DNA of 64,000 nucleotides from Phycisphaerales bacterium (GCA_947459215.1 CANHCQ010000006.1:62001-126000); one strand, 5' to 3'. Positions 9,063 through 17,250 are shown, numbered from the stretch's first letter. Numbers and translations: made by a program. The notes: generated by a model not told the origin, from the letters alone.

Positions 9063-9419
9063 CGGATCCTGCTTGGTGAAACGCCGTTCGATCCCCACAA
9101 AGCCGACCCCCCACCGTAGCCCCCACCCCGCCACCCGCATCGCGGCCCGGAACCCGTCGCACCACGCCGTTCCCCCTTTGCCCTTTGCCATTTGCTATTT
9201 GCCATTTGCCATTTGCCATTTGCCCCCACCTTCCTCCGCGCCACTCCGCCCGCTCCGCCTCTCCGCGTTCTCTCCCCACCCGCGCCCCCTGAAACACCCG
9301 TAACCGTTCCAACCCACATTTACACTGCGCCCCGACACCTCCATCCCCTTGACCACGCGCGAAGATTCTGTCACGATCCGCCTTCGCGTCCCCTCGCCCC
9401 TCATCCATCCGGAGCACGC
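9063..9419. other. Divergent intergenic region with word repeats
   Basis: This 357-base gap lies between the divergent HAD and amt genes. It contains the heptamer array at 9176-9224. At about 9232-9275 is a pyrimidine-rich stretch resembling one arm of the GGACGCAGAGAACGCGGAG element found at 16911 and 18295. I see no open frame with coding character. Confidence 0.5.
9176..9224 (+). repeat. CCATTTG heptamer tandem repeat (family E)
   Basis: About six imperfect copies of the heptamer CCATTTG (variants CCCTTTG and CTATTTG) stand in a row. This AT-rich array contrasts strongly with the surrounding GC-rich DNA. It lies between divergent genes and could change length by slippage. Confidence 0.8.
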
Positions 9420-10748
9420 ATGCTCAGCGCCGCGGCCACGCTTCCCTTCCTCGTACTCGCTCAAGCCACCGACCTGGCTCAAGCCGCACCAACACCCACC
9501 CCCGCCGTCCAACAAGTCATCGACTCCGGCAGCACCGCGTGGATGCTCATGTCCTCCGCCATGGTCCTGCTCATGGTCCCAGGCCTCGCCCTCTTCTACG
9601 CCGGCATGGTGCGTCGCAAAAACGTCCTCACCACCATGCTCCACTCCTTTGTCGCGATGGCCGTCATCGGCCTGCACTGGGTGCTGATCGGCTACTCACT
9701 CGCCTTCGGCCACTCCGTCGGCGGCCTCGGCATCATCGGTTGGAACTGGGACTACGTCGCCTTCCAGGGCCTCTCCTACGACAAGCTCTTCGCCGACAAG
9801 GGCGTGCCCGAACTGGTCTTCGCCATGTTCCAGGGCAAGTTCGCGATCATCACGCCCGCGCTCATCTCCGGCGCCGTCGCCGAACGCTTCTCCTTCCGCG
9901 CATACATCCTCTTCATCGTGCTCTGGGCCACCTTCGTCTACTGCCCGCTCGCCCACATGGTCTGGGCCGAGGGCGGCTGGCTCTTCAAGCTCGGCGTGCT
10001 CGACTTCGCCGGCGGCACGGTCGTCCACATCGCCTCGGGTTTCTCCGCCCTCATCCTCGCCATGATGGTCGGCAACCGCCGCGATTATCCCGATGGCGCG
10101 ATCATGCCCAACAGCCTCGTGCTCACCCTCACCGGCGCGGGCCTGCTCTGGTTCGGCTGGTTCGGCTTCAACGCCGGTTCCGCTGTCGCGGTGCAGAGCC
10201 CGGTTGCGGGTAGCATCGCCGTTCTCGCCTTCACCACCACGCAAACCGCTGCGGCCGCCGCCGCCCTCGTCTGGATGCTCCTCGAGTGGCGTCACACCGG
10301 CAAGCCGACGTCGCTCGGCGTCGCATCGGGCATCGTCGCCGGACTCGTCGCCATCACCCCCGCCGCCGGTCACGTCACGCCGCTCTCGGCCATCATCATC
10401 GGCGCCATCGGCTCGGTCGTCTGCTTCTTCGCCGTGCAGCTCAAGGCTTGGCACAAGAAAGACGACTCGCTCGACGCCTTCGGCGTCCACGGCATCGGCG
10501 GCCTCTGGGGCGCCCTCGCCACCGGCATCTTCTGCTTCATCCCCGTCAAGGGCCTGATCTCAGGCGAAGGAATCACCCAGCTCGGCAAGCAGGCCCTCGG
10601 CGCCGGCGTCGGCATCGCCATGGCCGTCGTCGGCACACTCGTCATCGGCACCATCGTCAACGCCATCCTGGGCCTCCGCGTCACCGACCAGCAGGAACGC
10701 GACGGCCTCGACATCACCATCCACGGCGAACGCGGGTATCACCTCTAA
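9420..10748 (+). CDS. amt: Ammonium transporter
   Basis: Amt/MEP/Rh-family channel of the inner membrane that takes up ammonium. The 442-residue product has a short N-terminal segment that may be a signal sequence, then about eleven membrane spans. Family hallmarks include GLALFYAGMVRRKN, the pore segment FAGGTVVHIASG with a conserved His, and DDSLDAFGVHGIGG with the second conserved His pair. The ATG at 9420 is preceded by GGAG. The frame is open upstream to 9192, but that part is repeat sequence. It is followed by glnK, the usual partner that blocks Amt when nitrogen is plentiful. Confidence 0.95.
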   Translation: MLSAAATLPFLVLAQATDLAQAAPTPTPAVQQVIDSGSTAWMLMSSAMVLLMVPGLALFYAGMVRRKNVLTTMLHSFVAMAVIGLHWVLIGYSLAFGHSVGGLGIIGWNWDYVAFQGLSYDKLFADKGVPELVFAMFQGKFAIITPALISGAVAERFSFRAYILFIVLWATFVYCPLAHMVWAEGGWLFKLGVLDFAGGTVVHIASGFSALILAMMVGNRRDYPDGAIMPNSLVLTLTGAGLLWFGWFGFNAGSAVAVQSPVAGSIAVLAFTTTQTAAAAAALVWMLLEWRHTGKPTSLGVASGIVAGLVAITPAAGHVTPLSAIIIGAIGSVVCFFAVQLKAWHKKDDSLDAFGVHGIGGLWGALATGIFCFIPVKGLISGEGITQLGKQALGAGVGIAMAVVGTLVIGTIVNAILGLRVTDQQERDGLDITIHGERGYHL

Positions 10749-10749
10749 G

Positions 10750-10846
10750 AAGTGGAGCAGTGGGGAAGTGGAGCAGTGGAGCAGATACAGCCACCGCCCG
10801 CCTCCCAACTGCCCCACTGCCCCACTCCTCCACTGCTCCACTCTCC
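10750..10846 (+). repeat. Word-repeat hairpin, family C (two arms)
   Basis: A purine arm made of AGTGGAGC and GTGGGGA words (10750-10784) and a pyrimidine arm of CCACTGC words (10806-10846) are complementary. They fill the gap between amt and glnK, ending one base before the glnK ATG. Confidence 0.8.
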
Positions 10847-10847
10847 C

Positions 10848-11204
10848 ATGAAACTCATCATCGCCATCATCCGCCCCGAGCGCCTTCAGGCTGTGCAGGA
10901 CGCTCTCCAGAAAACCCTCGACGAGGGAGATAACTACCGCCTCACCGTCGCCAGCGTCGACGGCCACGGCCGCGCCACCGGCGAGACCGAGTACTTCCGA
11001 GGACAGGAAGTACGCACTCGCATGGCCCAACGCACCCAGATCACCATCGGCGTCAACGACGCGTACGTGGACCGCGCCATCGACGCCATTGTCAACGCCG
11101 CCCGCTCCCCCAACGGCGAAGTCGGCGACGGCAAGATCTTCGTCCTGCCGCTCGAACAAGTCGTCCGCATCCGCACCGGCGAACGAGGCGGCAGCGCGAT
11201 CTGA
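10848..11204 (+). CDS. glnK: P-II family nitrogen regulatory protein
   Basis: Trimeric signal protein that senses 2-oxoglutarate and ATP/ADP and typically gates the neighbouring Amt channel. The 118-residue product begins MKLIIAIIRPERL and ends with the family segment GDGKIFVLPLEQVVRIRTGERG. The T-loop reads TGETEYFRG. At the position of the uridylylated Tyr51 of the enterobacterial protein (TELYRG) there is Phe, with Tyr one residue earlier, so classical uridylylation is doubtful. The ATG at 10848 is directly preceded by a family C repeat and has no clear ribosome-binding site. The gene symbol is by context with amt; it could equally be called glnB. Confidence 0.93.
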   Translation: MKLIIAIIRPERLQAVQDALQKTLDEGDNYRLTVASVDGHGRATGETEYFRGQEVRTRMAQRTQITIGVNDAYVDRAIDAIVNAARSPNGEVGDGKIFVLPLEQVVRIRTGERGGSAI

Positions 11205-11223
11205 ATCACGCGGTCAGTTTGGG

Positions 11224-11290
11224 GCGGGGCCTTCTAGGCCCCGCAAGTGTCGCCCCCAATCGCGCCAGTAGGACCGGCCTCCGGCCGGTC
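11224..11290 (+). repeat. Two-hairpin 3-prime module (J-K, copy 1)
   Basis: Hairpin J is GCGGGGCC-TTCTA-GGCCCCGC (11224-11244). Hairpin K is GACCGGCC-TCC-GGCCGGTC (11272-11290). The same pair, in the same order, follows the carbamoyltransferase gene at 53669-53744. This copy starts 19 bases after the glnK stop. It has no T-run but probably acts as the glnK 3-prime end. Confidence 0.65.
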
Positions 11291-11500
11291 GACGGACGCT
11301 TCGAAAACTCATGCCTCCCGCGCCGAATGCACCAACACGGCGGGCGCGACCCCTCGCCGCGTTGAGCGAGAGCTGTGTCTTCAGTGCCTCTCGCCGACAA
11401 ACGCCGCCGTTGTGCGCACAACCCCGTCGTTGCGCCGTCAATCTGCACCGCGGACCCCACGAACCCGTTGAATCACCCCTCCCTCCCGTGCGACACTATG

Positions 11501-11523
11501 GGAAGTGGAGCAGTGGAGCAGAG
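11501..11523 (+). repeat. Family C word repeat, single arm
   Basis: GGAAGTGGAGCAGTGGAGCAG, the purine arm of the family C hairpin, stands without a visible complementary arm. It is shortly upstream of the GGAGG and GTG of the next gene. Confidence 0.7.
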
Positions 11524-11545
11524 ATGCTGGGGAGGGGGTGTGGGC

Positions 11546-12529
11546 GTGTCGCAATCTGAATCGCGAAAGGACTTCATCCCCACCGACCACGAGCGCCGCG
11601 TGCTGCTCGAACTCCTGCAATCCCCGCAGGAATCCCTCGAGTCCATCGCCAACGAGTTCAAGATCACCCTCGCCGCCCTGACCATCTATCTCGCCAGCGA
11701 CGACGCGATCGACCTCTTCGCCCAGGCCGACCTCGCCAACGCCCGCCGCACCCGCACCGCCGCCAACGCCCAGCTCGACAAATGCATCGGCGCGTTGTCG
11801 CTCATGATCGACGACTTCATCTCCGACGTCACCCACAACCTCCAGCGCGAAACCCCCAAGTCCCGCCGCGAACAAGACCGCCAAAAAGAAACCACCCGCC
11901 GCGCCGCCACCCTCCTCTACCGCATCGCCAACTTCACCCCGAAAGCGCTCACACCCGTAGCGCCGACTCCGCCCGCCCCATCCGATATCCGCTCCTTCAC
12001 GAGCCCCGAGCGTAAGCGAGTGGGTTGCCTCCAGACATCCGCCATCCCACATCCGCCATCCGACATCTCACAGCTCCGCGCTCCAAACCCCGAACTCCCC
12101 GCTCCCTCCACCTACCCTCCCCCGTGCCCCGTTCCCTCTCCGTCCTTCTCTTCGCCGGCTTCGTCCGCCGCATCCCCTGGGCCGAATCCGCCTGGGCTCC
12201 CGACATCGCCCGCGCCCTCGTCTCCCGCGGCCATCGCGTCGAAATCTGCGTCGACGGCTGCGACGACACCGACACCTTCCGCGATCTCCCCCTCATCGTC
12301 CATCGCCCCCACCGCAAGCACTTCGGCGCCGAGCCCTTCGCCTTCCGAACCTTTGCCCGTCGCCTCCGACGGCAGCGACCCGACAGCGTCACACTCTCGC
12401 TCACCCCCATCATCTGCGGCGACGTCTGGCTCCCCATCGACCGCCGCTCCCGCGACATCGCCCGCGACCTCTTCACGATGCATCACCCGGTCGCGGCGTT
12501 GCTCGAGCTGTCACACCATCCCTGGCTGA
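11546..12529 (+). CDS. Helix-turn-helix-like hypothetical protein with run-on 3-prime end
   Basis: The first 130 or so residues look like a real protein: TDHERRVLLELLQSPQESLESIA resembles a helix-turn-helix start, followed by long charged helices. After about residue 132 the frame enters Pro/Ser-rich sequence made of repeat words, then runs 406 bases through the glycosyltransferase gene in another frame until 12529. That tail has the composition of an out-of-frame shadow. I infer that the original stop was lost, perhaps through repeat growth at 12000-12110. Start is GTG 11546 or GTG 11540, with GGAGG at 11531-11535. Function unknown; DNA binding is inference. Confidence 0.45.
   Translation: MSQSESRKDFIPTDHERRVLLELLQSPQESLESIANEFKITLAALTIYLASDDAIDLFAQADLANARRTRTAANAQLDKCIGALSLMIDDFISDVTHNLQRETPKSRREQDRQKETTRRAATLLYRIANFTPKALTPVAPTPPAPSDIRSFTSPERKRVGCLQTSAIPHPPSDISQLRAPNPELPAPSTYPPPCPVPSPSFSSPASSAASPGPNPPGLPTSPAPSSPAAIASKSASTAATTPTPSAISPSSSIAPTASTSAPSPSPSEPLPVASDGSDPTASHSRSPPSSAATSGSPSTAAPATSPATSSRCITRSRRCSSCHTIPG
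12020..12118 (+). repeat. Low-complexity CATCCGCCATCC word repeat
   Basis: CATCCGCCATCC-type words followed by CCCGCTCC and GAACTCC words occupy the 3-prime end of the preceding frame. The stretch ends in the TACCCT hexamer used by the glycosyltransferase gene. It looks like another degenerate intergenic word-repeat family. Confidence 0.55.
12113..12118 (+). promoter_or_regulatory. -10-like hexamer TACCCT, 5 nt before GTG 12124
   Basis: TACCCT is followed by five C and the GTG start. There is no ribosome-binding site. Confidence 0.4.
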
Positions 12530-13314
12530 TCCACGAACTGCTCGCCGAACGCCGCGCGCTGCAGGAAGCGCCGCGCCACCGCGTGCAGCCGCTCTCCATC
12601 GGCCCCCACGCCCCCGGCTCCAGCCTCCGCTCCCTCGGCTACGCGGCACGCGTCGAACCCCTCACCGGCGAAGCCCGCGATCAAGCGCGCCACACCACCC
12701 GCGCCCGCCTCGGCATCGGCGCCGCCGACACCGTCCTGCTCCTGAGCGCAACGCACATGCAGCACCGAGCCGCCACAGCGCTGATGCAGGCCTTCGCGAC
12801 GCTCACCCGAAGCGCCACGCCCAGCCGCGTCTTCTCGCTCGCCTCCCCTCCACTGCCGGCCGCCCGCCCGCAACTCAAGATCATCGCCACCGGCCGCTAC
12901 GCCCACACCCTCGACCGCTGCGCCCGGGCCGCCGGTGTCGCCGACCTCGTCATCCACGCCGGCTCGCACGTCGACATGCGCCCGCTGCTCGCCGCGTCCG
13001 ACGCCGCCGTCGCCGCCTTCGGCGACGAAGGTCTGGGCACCGGCCGCTTCGTCAGCGAGGCCATCCGCGCCGGCCTTCCCGTCGTCGCCCACCAGCACGC
13101 CCCCGGCGCCGACCTCGCCGACAGCGGCCTGCACAAACCCGGCGTCGTTGTCTCCGGCCACACCCCCGAAGCCTGGCTCGCCGGCCTCGGCAAGATCGTC
13201 GACCCGCAGTGGATGCACGATGCCAAGGCCGCCGCCACCAAGGCCGGCGTGGACCTCACCATCGACCGCGTCGTCGAGCGCCTCGAGAGCTATCTGATCG
13301 GCGCACTTCGATGA
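12124..13314 (+). CDS. Glycosyltransferase, GT-B fold (group 1-like)
   Basis: The 396-residue protein has a GT-B layout. An N-terminal Rossmann start (SLSVLLFAGFVRRIPWAESAWAPDIARALVSRGHRVEICVD) is typical of a glycosyltransferase. The C-terminal domain contains LKIIATGRY, the strand VADLVIHAG and DMRPLLAASDAAVAAFGDEGLGTGRFVSEAIRAGLPVVA, which match the sugar-nucleotide-binding half of GT4 enzymes. It probably transfers a sugar to a lipid or polysaccharide intermediate at the cytoplasmic face. The frame is open from 12025, but the GTG at 12124 gives the expected first strand. It is followed after 25 bases by a polysaccharide-export permease, so both may serve surface glycan synthesis. Confidence 0.75.
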   Translation: MPRSLSVLLFAGFVRRIPWAESAWAPDIARALVSRGHRVEICVDGCDDTDTFRDLPLIVHRPHRKHFGAEPFAFRTFARRLRRQRPDSVTLSLTPIICGDVWLPIDRRSRDIARDLFTMHHPVAALLELSHHPWLIHELLAERRALQEAPRHRVQPLSIGPHAPGSSLRSLGYAARVEPLTGEARDQARHTTRARLGIGAADTVLLLSATHMQHRAATALMQAFATLTRSATPSRVFSLASPPLPAARPQLKIIATGRYAHTLDRCARAAGVADLVIHAGSHVDMRPLLAASDAAVAAFGDEGLGTGRFVSEAIRAGLPVVAHQHAPGADLADSGLHKPGVVVSGHTPEAWLAGLGKIVDPQWMHDAKAAATKAGVDLTIDRVVERLESYLIGALR

Positions 13315-13326
13315 TCACCCTTCGTC

Positions 13327-13332
13327 TAGGAT
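13327..13332 (+). promoter_or_regulatory. -10-like hexamer TAGGAT, 7 nt before ATG 13340
   Basis: TAGGAT lies in the 25-base gap between the glycosyltransferase and the permease gene. The gap contains no ribosome-binding site, so leaderless initiation is likely. Confidence 0.55.
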
Positions 13333-13339
13333 CGCAACG

Positions 13340-14158
13340 ATGAAACGCCTTGTGATCGAACGCACCCTCCAACCCGGCCAGTACTGGCGCGAAGCGTGGG
13401 CGTTCCGTCAACTCGCCTACAACCTCGCCTGGCGCGACATCTCCATCCGCTACAAGCAGACCGTCCTCGGCCTGCTCTGGGCCGTTATCCGCCCGCTCGC
13501 CTTCATGGGCGTTCTCACCGCCGTCTTCTCCCTTTTCGCCAAGCTCGACGGCGGCGGCGTTGCCTACCCCCTCGTCGTCCTCAGCGGGCTGCTCTGCTGG
13601 CAGTTCGCTGCCGCCATCATCGGCGCGGTCTCGGCCTGCATCATCGGCAACGGCAATCTTGTCGGGAAGATCTACTTCCCCCGCGTGCTGCTGCCCGCCG
13701 GCTCCACGCTCTCCACGCTCGTCGATCTCGCCATCTCGCTGGCGATCATGCTCGCGCTCATGCTGGCCTTCGGCGTGTGGCCCACCTGGCGCCTCGTCAC
13801 CCTGCCGCTGTGTGTCCTGCTCGCCCTCGCGCTCGCCGGCGGCGTCGGGCTTTATCTCGCGGCGTTCGCGGTGCGCTACCGCGACGTGCTGCACGTCGTG
13901 CCCGTCGCCGTGCAGCTCAGCATGTACCTCTCGCCCGTCGGCTACCTCACCACCAACGTCCCCGAGAAGTACCAGACGCTTTACGCCCTCAACCCGCTCG
14001 TCGGTGTCATCGGCGGCTTCCGCTGGGCCCTGCTGGGCGAGAGTTTCCCCATCGACTGGTTTGCCATGAGCATCTCATGCGCCACCGCCGCCGTCGCCAT
14101 GACCGTCGGCCTCATCACCTTCATGCGCGGCGAACACCGCTTCGCCGACGAGCTCTGA
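13340..14158 (+). CDS. ABC-2 polysaccharide/teichoic-acid export permease (TagG/Wzm/KpsM type)
   Basis: A 272-residue inner-membrane protein with six predicted spans. The cytoplasmic N-terminus FRQLAYNLAWRDISIRYKQTVLGLLWAVIRPL is the standard signature of O-antigen and teichoic-acid export permeases. A conserved YLSPVGY segment lies before the last spans. Such permeases form a channel with a TagH/Wzt ATPase, which is absent from this window. The upstream glycosyltransferase supports a role in glycan export. Confidence 0.88.
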   Translation: MKRLVIERTLQPGQYWREAWAFRQLAYNLAWRDISIRYKQTVLGLLWAVIRPLAFMGVLTAVFSLFAKLDGGGVAYPLVVLSGLLCWQFAAAIIGAVSACIIGNGNLVGKIYFPRVLLPAGSTLSTLVDLAISLAIMLALMLAFGVWPTWRLVTLPLCVLLALALAGGVGLYLAAFAVRYRDVLHVVPVAVQLSMYLSPVGYLTTNVPEKYQTLYALNPLVGVIGGFRWALLGESFPIDWFAMSISCATAAVAMTVGLITFMRGEHRFADEL

Positions 14159-14192
14159 CCCCCCCTTCGTCGCTTCGTCACGGCGTCGCTCT

Positions 14193-14594
14193 TCACCCAT
14201 AATGCGACACCGACCGCTCGATGCGTGCAAGGCCATCAGCGCCGATCTTCAGGAAGAACACTTCCATCGCCAGCTCACCTTCGGGCGGGGTCTCGTGGCT
14301 GTGGCGCCGGTAGGTGAGGATGACGGACTCGAGCCCGACGGCAAGTTCCTTGGGTTCGAAGCGAAGCGTCTTGTTCCGCTCCAGCGCCCGGCCGAAGTAG
14401 TCGCCGAGATCAGCGAGACCGCTGATGAACGGCTCATCACCCTTGCCGATCGCGTCGTTGTACTTCTTGATGAAGGGCGAGGAGTGACGAATGGTCGGCT
14501 CGTAACACGCGAGGATCGCCGTCAGCTCGTGCGCGTTCCACCCGCCGTACCAGCGTTTCGCAAAGTCGGTCGCCTGCTCTCGAGTGATCGCCAT
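14193..14594 (-). CDS. SnoaL/NTF2-like protein
   Basis: A 133-residue single-domain protein with the cone-shaped NTF2/SnoaL pattern: an N-terminal helix (FAKRWYGGWNAHELTAILACYEPTIRHSSP) followed by curved strands including LESVILTYRRHS and AMEVFFLKIGADGLARIERSVSHY. The C-terminal His-Tyr is typical of SnoaL-like proteins. The family includes small enzymes and ligand binders, so the function is open. GAGGAG lies 11 bases before the ATG at 14594. Confidence 0.75.
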   Translation of the reverse strand: MAITREQATDFAKRWYGGWNAHELTAILACYEPTIRHSSPFIKKYNDAIGKGDEPFISGLADLGDYFGRALERNKTLRFEPKELAVGLESVILTYRRHSHETPPEGELAMEVFFLKIGADGLARIERSVSHYG

Positions 14595-14610
14595 GAGACG
14601 CGTCTCCTCT

Positions 14611-14681
14611 CAGTGGCACAGGCGTCCCGCCTGTGCTGGTGATGACTGCAGAAGAGCACAGGCCGAACGCCTGTGCCACTG
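14611..14681. repeat. Nested inverted repeat GCACAGGCG
   Basis: Two perfect hairpins lie side by side: 14616-14636 (9-bp stem, TCC loop) and 14656-14676 (8-bp stem). The outer halves CAGTGGCACAGGCG and CGCCTGTGCCACTG also pair with each other, giving an alternative long stem. The element fills the gap between the guaB stop and the next start on the minus strand, and may end the guaB transcript. Confidence 0.75.
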
Positions 14682-14691
14682 AAGAGATGAC

Positions 14692-16353
14692 TCAGCGGCT
14701 GTCGCCCGAGTAGTTCGGGGCTTCCTTGGTGATGCGGATGTCGTGCGGGTGGTTCTCGACGACGGTGGCGTTGCTCACCTTCACGAAGCGGGCGTGTGTC
14801 CGCAGCTCTTCGATGGTCTTGCAGCCGACATAGCCCATGCTGCTCCGCAGGCCGCCGACGAGCTGGTAGACGAACTCGTTGAGCGGGCCGCGGTAGGGGA
14901 CGAGCCCTTCGACGCCCTCGGGCACGAACTTCATCGTCGGCTTGCCGTCGGCGCCGACCTTCTCGCTCTGGCGATACCGGTCCGCGCTGCCAGCGTTCAT
15001 CGCGCCCTCGCTGCCCATGCCGCGGTAGGTCTTGTAGCGACGGCCCCCGGAGATCACGAGCTCGCCGGGCGACTCATCAAGACCCGCGAAGAGCGAGCCC
15101 ATCATCACGCAGTGCGCTCCCGCGGCGAGAGCCTTGGGGATGTCGCCCGAATGCCGGATGCCGCCGTCGGCGATGACGGGCACGCTCGGGTCGGCCTCGC
15201 TCGCGCCCTGCACGGCGTTCATGATCGCCGTGATCTGCGGCACGCCCACGCCGGTGACCACCCGAGTCGTGCAGATCGAGCCCGGACCAATGCCCACCTT
15301 GATCGCGTCCGCTCCCGCCTCGATGAGGTCGATCGCGGCCTCTCGGGTCGCGATGTTGCCGACGATCACGGGCACGTTGTACTTCTTCTTCACTTCCTTC
15401 AGCGTCCGCAGCACGTTCTCGCTGTGGCCGTGGGCGGTGTCGATGGTGATGAGATCGACTTCGGCGTTCAGCAGCGCCTCGACGCGGTCGAACTGATTGA
15501 CCCCCACCGCCGCGCCGCACATCAGGCGGCCTTGCTTGTCGGTCAGGGCACTGGGGAAGCGGCTGAGGCGATCGATGTCGCGCATCGTGATCAGGCCGCG
15601 GAGGTTGAAGCCTTCATCGACGAGCAACAGCTTCTCGACCTTGTTCTTGCTGAGAAACGCGTCGGCCTGCTCGAGCGTGGTGCCGGGCGGGGCGGTGACG
15701 AGACCCTTCTTGGTCATCACGTCGCGGACGAGCGTGGCGGGATCTTCGACGAACTTGAGGTCGCGGCGGGTGATGATGCCGAGCACCTTGCCCTTGCCAC
15801 GCGGGTTGGTCGCGCCGTCCTCGGTGACGGGGAAGCCGCTGACATTGTGGGCCCGCATGAGTTCCTTGGCGCGCGACACAGAGTCAGACGGCCCAAGGGT
15901 GAGCGGGTCGGTGATGATGCCGTTGGCGGAGCGCTTGACCTTGGCGACTTCGCGGGCCTGGGTCTCGACGCTGAGGTTCTTGTGGATGATCCCCAGGCCG
16001 CCCTCTTGCGCGAGCGCGATGGCGAGCGCGTGCTCGGTGACGGTGTCCATCGGGGCCGAGATGAGCGGGATCTTGAGCGTGAGCTGGCGGGTCAGGCGGG
16101 CGGACGTGTCGGCATCCGCGGGCATGACGCCCGAACGCCGCGGGAGCAGGAGCACGTCATCAAAGGTGATGCCGTCGGCGACGATTTTGTCCAGCGGCGA
16201 GGTGGCCGGAGACGCGACCGGTGCGGGCGTACCTGCCTTGCCAGCAGCGGGAGGCGTGGGTTTTTTGAGCGCGGGGCGCGGGGCCTTGGCGACCGGAGAA
16301 TGCCGCCGAACCAGGGAGGGCTTGCCCGACTTTCGATTCGCTTTGTCCGACAT
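14692..16353 (-). CDS. guaB: Inosine-5-monophosphate dehydrogenase
   Basis: Oxidises IMP to XMP with NAD+, the first committed step of GTP synthesis, in the cytoplasm. The barrel begins with [17 protein letters not shown]. Two CBS domains are inserted near residues 150-270. The catalytic loop [10 protein letters not shown] carries the active Cys near residue 358, and the flap holds GMGSEGAM and a conserved Arg-Tyr. The product has 553 residues, about 60 more than usual. The extra part is a Lys/Pro/Ala-rich N-terminal tail that looks disordered. The start at 16353 lacks a clear ribosome-binding site; a later start is possible. Confidence 0.96.
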   Translation of the reverse strand: MSDKANRKSGKPSLVRRHSPVAKAPRPALKKPTPPAAGKAGTPAPVASPATSPLDKIVADGITFDDVLLLPRRSGVMPADADTSARLTRQLTLKIPLISAPMDTVTEHALAIALAQEGGLGIIHKNLSVETQAREVAKVKRSANGIITDPLTLGPSDSVSRAKELMRAHNVSGFPVTEDGATNPRGKGKVLGIITRRDLKFVEDPATLVRDVMTKKGLVTAPPGTTLEQADAFLSKNKVEKLLLVDEGFNLRGLITMRDIDRLSRFPSALTDKQGRLMCGAAVGVNQFDRVEALLNAEVDLITIDTAHGHSENVLRTLKEVKKKYNVPVIVGNIATREAAIDLIEAGADAIKVGIGPGSICTTRVVTGVGVPQITAIMNAVQGASEADPSVPVIADGGIRHSGDIPKALAAGAHCVMMGSLFAGLDESPGELVISGGRRYKTYRGMGSEGAMNAGSADRYRQSEKVGADGKPTMKFVPEGVEGLVPYRGPLNEFVYQLVGGLRSSMGYVGCKTIEELRTHARFVKVSNATVVENHPHDIRITKEAPNYSGDSR

Positions 16354-16384
16354 GGATGAGGGTTGGGGGGGAGGAAGAAGGTGT

Positions 16385-16447
16385 CAAGGGGTGAGGTGTG
16401 AGGGGCGAGAGAAGACGAACTCACCCCTTACACCTCACCCCTTCCCT
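16385..16447. repeat. Word-repeat hairpin, family G (GGGGTGAGG words)
   Basis: The left arm (16385-16409) is made of GGGGTGAGG/TGTGAGGGG words. The right arm (16420-16447) is made of CTCACCCC and CACCTCACCCC. They are complementary across a 10-base loop. It lies about 30 bases upstream of the guaB start. Confidence 0.8.
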
Positions 16448-16910
16448 TCCCCCCAAAACGCCAGCAGCGGGGCTTTCGCCCCGCTCGTGGCGGCGTGTGA
16501 TCACGGAAAACGGTCGCGCCCGTTGCGGCGGTCCATCCGCTGGCCGCGGCGGCGCGGGGTCCAGGGCGACGGGTCAGGCGTGGGCCAGGCGTCGCGGTGG
16601 CGCGTCGGAGCGGGGCGGGAGTCGTGGACCATCACAACTCGCGTCAAGGAGTCGCCCCGGCGCGGGCTCGGGTTGGCGGCGGGTCTCTCTCTCCTCCGGG
16701 CGGACCGGAAAAGCCCCGCCGCCGACACCCGAACGTGCCGTCGACAGAATGAAGATGCGATTCAGGATGACGGGGGGCAAGTTTGGAGGGAAGGAAAATC
16801 TGTGAAGAGTCCGTTTATACCGTCGGAAGCCAGCGTGGACCCACTCGCGAGCGGGGGCGGGGACGCCCCGGCTCGCTTGGGTGCATGGCCGCGTCGGTGG
16901 CGGCACTGCA

Positions 16911-17122
16911 CTGCGGAGGACGCAGAGAACGCGGAGAAGGGCTGGAGCATTCACCACGGAGATCACGGAGAGCAAGGAGCGGATGCAGGGACCACACAGG
17001 TCACCAATCGAATCGTTTCAGTCGCATCTCAATTCCGTTCCTCTCTCCGTGATCTCCGTGATCTCCGTGATCTCCGTCGTGAAATGCTTCTCTCCGCGTT
17101 CTCTGCGTCCTCCGCGGTGCAA
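16911..17122. repeat. Nested inverted-repeat element (copy 1)
   Basis: The outer arms are 16911-16939 (GGAGGACGCAGAGAACGCGGAG) and 17086-17122 (its complement). The inner arms are 16950-16986 (CACCACGGAGATCACGGAG) and 17040-17085 (CTCCGTGATCTCCGTG words). The order outer-inner-spacer-inner-outer is repeated at 18295-18510. The sequence after the right arm (CTGAACGACGTCC) is also conserved at the second copy. Confidence 0.85.
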
Positions 17123-17239
17123 AGTCTGAACGACGTCCACGGTGCCGGGGCGAGGCGAGCCCGACGCCGCAACCCACCCCCCTGCCCCCTCCCGCCCGGA
17201 GGGGGAGTGGCGTGGGGCGATTCCGATGGTGGTCGGCGA

Positions 17240-17245
17240 TACGCT
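17240..17245 (+). promoter_or_regulatory. -10-like hexamer TACGCT, 5 nt before ATG 17251
   Basis: TACGCT, CGTGC, then ATG. There is no ribosome-binding site between them. Confidence 0.5.
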
Positions 17246-17250
17246 CGTGC

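Larger units (their letters stand above)
11205..11539. other. Intergenic region after glnK
   Basis: This 335-base gap holds the J-K hairpin module. It also has a single family C arm at 11501-11523, next to the following gene's ribosome-binding site. Between about 11300 and 11490 I see no gene or clear signal. Confidence 0.5.
16354..17250. other. Long divergent intergenic region (guaB / hydrolase)
   Basis: The 897-base region contains hairpin G (16385-16447) and the hairpin AGCGGGG-loop-CCCCGCT at 16466-16485. Another imperfect GC-rich stem is near 16847-16876. The large nested element is at 16911-17122, and a C-rich/G-rich hairpin is near 17166-17205. Between about 16500 and 16840 I see no convincing gene; frames there are short and have mixed codon character. 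Confidence 0.55.

Noticed and set aside
9176-9224. CRISPR-like array
   Set aside because: The repeats are 7 bases long and adjacent without spacers, so this is a tandem repeat. No cas genes are present anywhere in the window.
16749-16805. 18-codon ORF beginning ATGAAGATGCG in the guaB-hydrolase gap
   Set aside because: It is short, has no ribosome-binding site or hexamer at the usual distance, and no sign of conservation can be judged from one sequence.
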